This document shows, one piece after another, positions 63,264 to 64,000 of a stretch of DNA of 64,000 bases. The notes beneath the pieces are model-generated. The model was not told where the DNA came from. It saw nothing but the letters and a program-made list of their open reading frames with translations, and searched no databases. The position numbers and the translations under genes are program-made. The stretch lies in the NCBI RefSeq assembly GCF_036320485.1, contig NZ_CP132911.1, positions 3,652,881 through 3,716,880 on the forward strand, written 5' to 3'. Origin of the DNA: Dyella sp. A6. Lineage in GTDB: Bacteria; Pseudomonadota; Gammaproteobacteria; Xanthomonadales; Rhodanobacteraceae. How positions within the stretch are numbered: position 1 is the first letter of the stretch; each line of letters opens with the position of its first letter.

Positions 63264-63644
63264 TCAGCACGCCATTGTGGCGGCCGCGCCGTCTCGCTTC
63301 AACGGTGGAAGCTTGCGCCAGAGCGCATCGATCTCGGCCAGCAGCTCCGGTCCCGGCAGGCCGACGGCGATTTCGCGCGCCATCACCAGCAGGTCCATGG
63401 GCGGCAATCCGGCACGGTGACGCCGGAAGGATTCGCGTACCAGTCGCTTGATGCGATTCCGGTCGACTGCGCGCTTGGAAACGCGCTTGGAAATGGCCAA
63501 TCCCAGCCGGGGCTGGCCTACGCTGTTCGGTCGATAGCGCACAGAAAAGCAGCGGCCGCCAAGGCGGCCGCTGCCCTGTCGCATAGCGGCGAAATCAGCG
63601 GCGCGGCGAAGCCGCGCATCGCGCGGCAAGCCGGCGGCACGCAT
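63264..63644 (-). CDS. rnpA: Ribonuclease P protein component
   Basis: RnpA binds the catalytic RNase P RNA for tRNA 5' processing. The 126-residue protein has the RNA-binding signature KRAVDRNRIKRLVRESFR (about 57-74) and RLGLAISKRVSKRAV. The ATG at 63644 begins the mature family N-terminus; the open frame upstream overlaps rpmH and is not used. It starts 14 bp after the rpmH stop. A perfect 12-bp inverted repeat with a 2-nt loop (63549-63574) lies within it, encoding a Gly/Arg segment. Confidence 0.95.
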   Translation of the reverse strand: MRAAGLPRDARLRRAADFAAMRQGSGRLGGRCFSVRYRPNSVGQPRLGLAISKRVSKRAVDRNRIKRLVRESFRRHRAGLPPMDLLVMAREIAVGLPGPELLAEIDALWRKLPPLKRDGAAATMAC

Positions 63645-63658
63645 GATCTGCAGGCCGC

Positions 63659-63793
63659 TTACGGGATCAGGCGCTTGCGACCCTTGGCGCGACGGGCGTT
63701 CAGGATCTTGCGGCCGTCGGCAGTGGCCATACGGGCGCGGAAGCCGTGGGTACGGGCGCGCTTGAGCTTGCTGGGCTGAAAAGTCCGCTTCAT
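63659..63793 (-). CDS. rpmH: 50S ribosomal protein L34
   Basis: This 44-residue ribosomal protein starts [20 protein letters not shown] and ends in the basic GRKRLIP of the L34 family. It heads the rpmH-rnpA-yidC operon. Its mRNA upstream region carries the origin-proximal repeats. Confidence 0.97.
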   Translation of the reverse strand: MKRTFQPSKLKRARTHGFRARMATADGRKILNARRAKGRKRLIP

Positions 63794-63884
63794 GGCGTAC
63801 TCCGAGTTGGTCGATGAAAGACGAAAAAGGTTTGCGATTATGCGGGGTTGGCGACAAGAGTGTCAAATACGCCCGATACCGGCA

Positions 63885-63917
63885 TGTGGACAGCCTTGTG
63901 GACAGAGGTGTGGATAT
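63885..63917. promoter_or_regulatory. Three DnaA-box-like 9-mers near the predicted origin
   Basis: TGTGGACAG (63885-63893), TGTGGACAG (63897-63905) and TGTGGATAT (63909-63917) resemble the DnaA box TGTGGATAA with two, two and one mismatch. Their starts are exactly 12 bp apart. They lie upstream of rpmH, where dnaA and oriC usually sit; the 207 bp from 63794 to the edge hold no gene. Confidence 0.6.
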
Positions 63918-64000
63918 CTGCACGTAAGCAGGGCCGCTCCTGCTAAACTTACCCGTCCACTTAAGCGCGCAAGCGCCCCTGCCGTGGCTGGACGAAATTC

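Overview
The window is a high-GC (roughly two-thirds G+C) chromosomal segment of a gammaproteobacterium, most likely Xanthomonadales and probably the family Rhodanobacteraceae (Rhodanobacter, Dyella, Luteibacter or Frateuria type). The evidence is the lptM-dapF-DUF484-xerC-hslV-hslU order, a rpmH-rnpA-yidC-mnmE block at the right edge, TonB receptors, a TorF-type porin beside glnK-amtB, and an interspersed palindromic repeat of the kind common in this order. The right edge probably lies close to the replication origin: rpmH is followed by a short region with three DnaA-box-like 9-mers, and dnaA would be expected just outside. Assignments come from reading the sequence and from family knowledge; no database search was run. 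No tRNA, rRNA, CRISPR array, complete insertion sequence or prophage was seen.

Layout. 0-1.6 kb: the C-terminal half of an RND pump. 1.6-5.8 kb: a nitrogen block on the minus strand (glnA with a clear sigma-54 promoter, amtB, glnK, TorF-type porin). 6.5-7.2 kb: uppP. 7.4-14.8 kb: a LysR regulator divergent from a complete MexE-MexF-OprN-like tripartite efflux operon, with a 114-bp palindromic repeat inserted at the start of the outer membrane gene. 14.8-17.4 kb: an AI-2E/PerM permease with a YqjK-YqjE-YqjD-like set and a DUF1328 protein. 17.6-19.3 kb: a Ycf46-like AAA ATPase and a DUF3820 protein. 19.4-25.6 kb: TonB receptor, secreted phosphodiesterase and two-component system in one direction. 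25.8-29.2 kb: YheT hydrolase with an acyltransferase, and an Lrp regulator divergent from phenylalanine hydroxylase. 29.2-30.5 kb: a RES/Xre toxin-antitoxin pair with a readable operator.

30.5-46.5 kb holds single metabolic and envelope genes: ClC channel, DUF885 peptidase-like protein, WYL regulator, cupin, DJ-1-like protein lacking the usual cysteine, fructose bisphosphatase, prolyl-hydroxylase-like enzyme, oligopeptidase A, a cyclic-nucleotide-domain patatin, gamma-carbonic anhydrase, a PNGase A-like exported protein and aroE. 46.6-51.5 kb holds a RimK-like ATP-grasp ligase facing a GNAT acetyltransferase, then a HAD phosphatase fused to a mannitol-1-phosphate dehydrogenase behind an unusually long, hairpin-rich leader. 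52.2-57.8 kb is the conserved lptM-dapF-DUF484-xerC-hslVU block. 58-64 kb carries ribokinase, a threonine-aldolase-family enzyme, mnmE, yidC, rnpA and rpmH.

The stretches most worth following up are the mannitol synthase fusion with its structured leader, the repeat element that supplies a possible start codon to the outer membrane factor, the RES/Xre operator, the PNGase A-like protein, and the TonB receptor/phosphodiesterase/two-component cluster.
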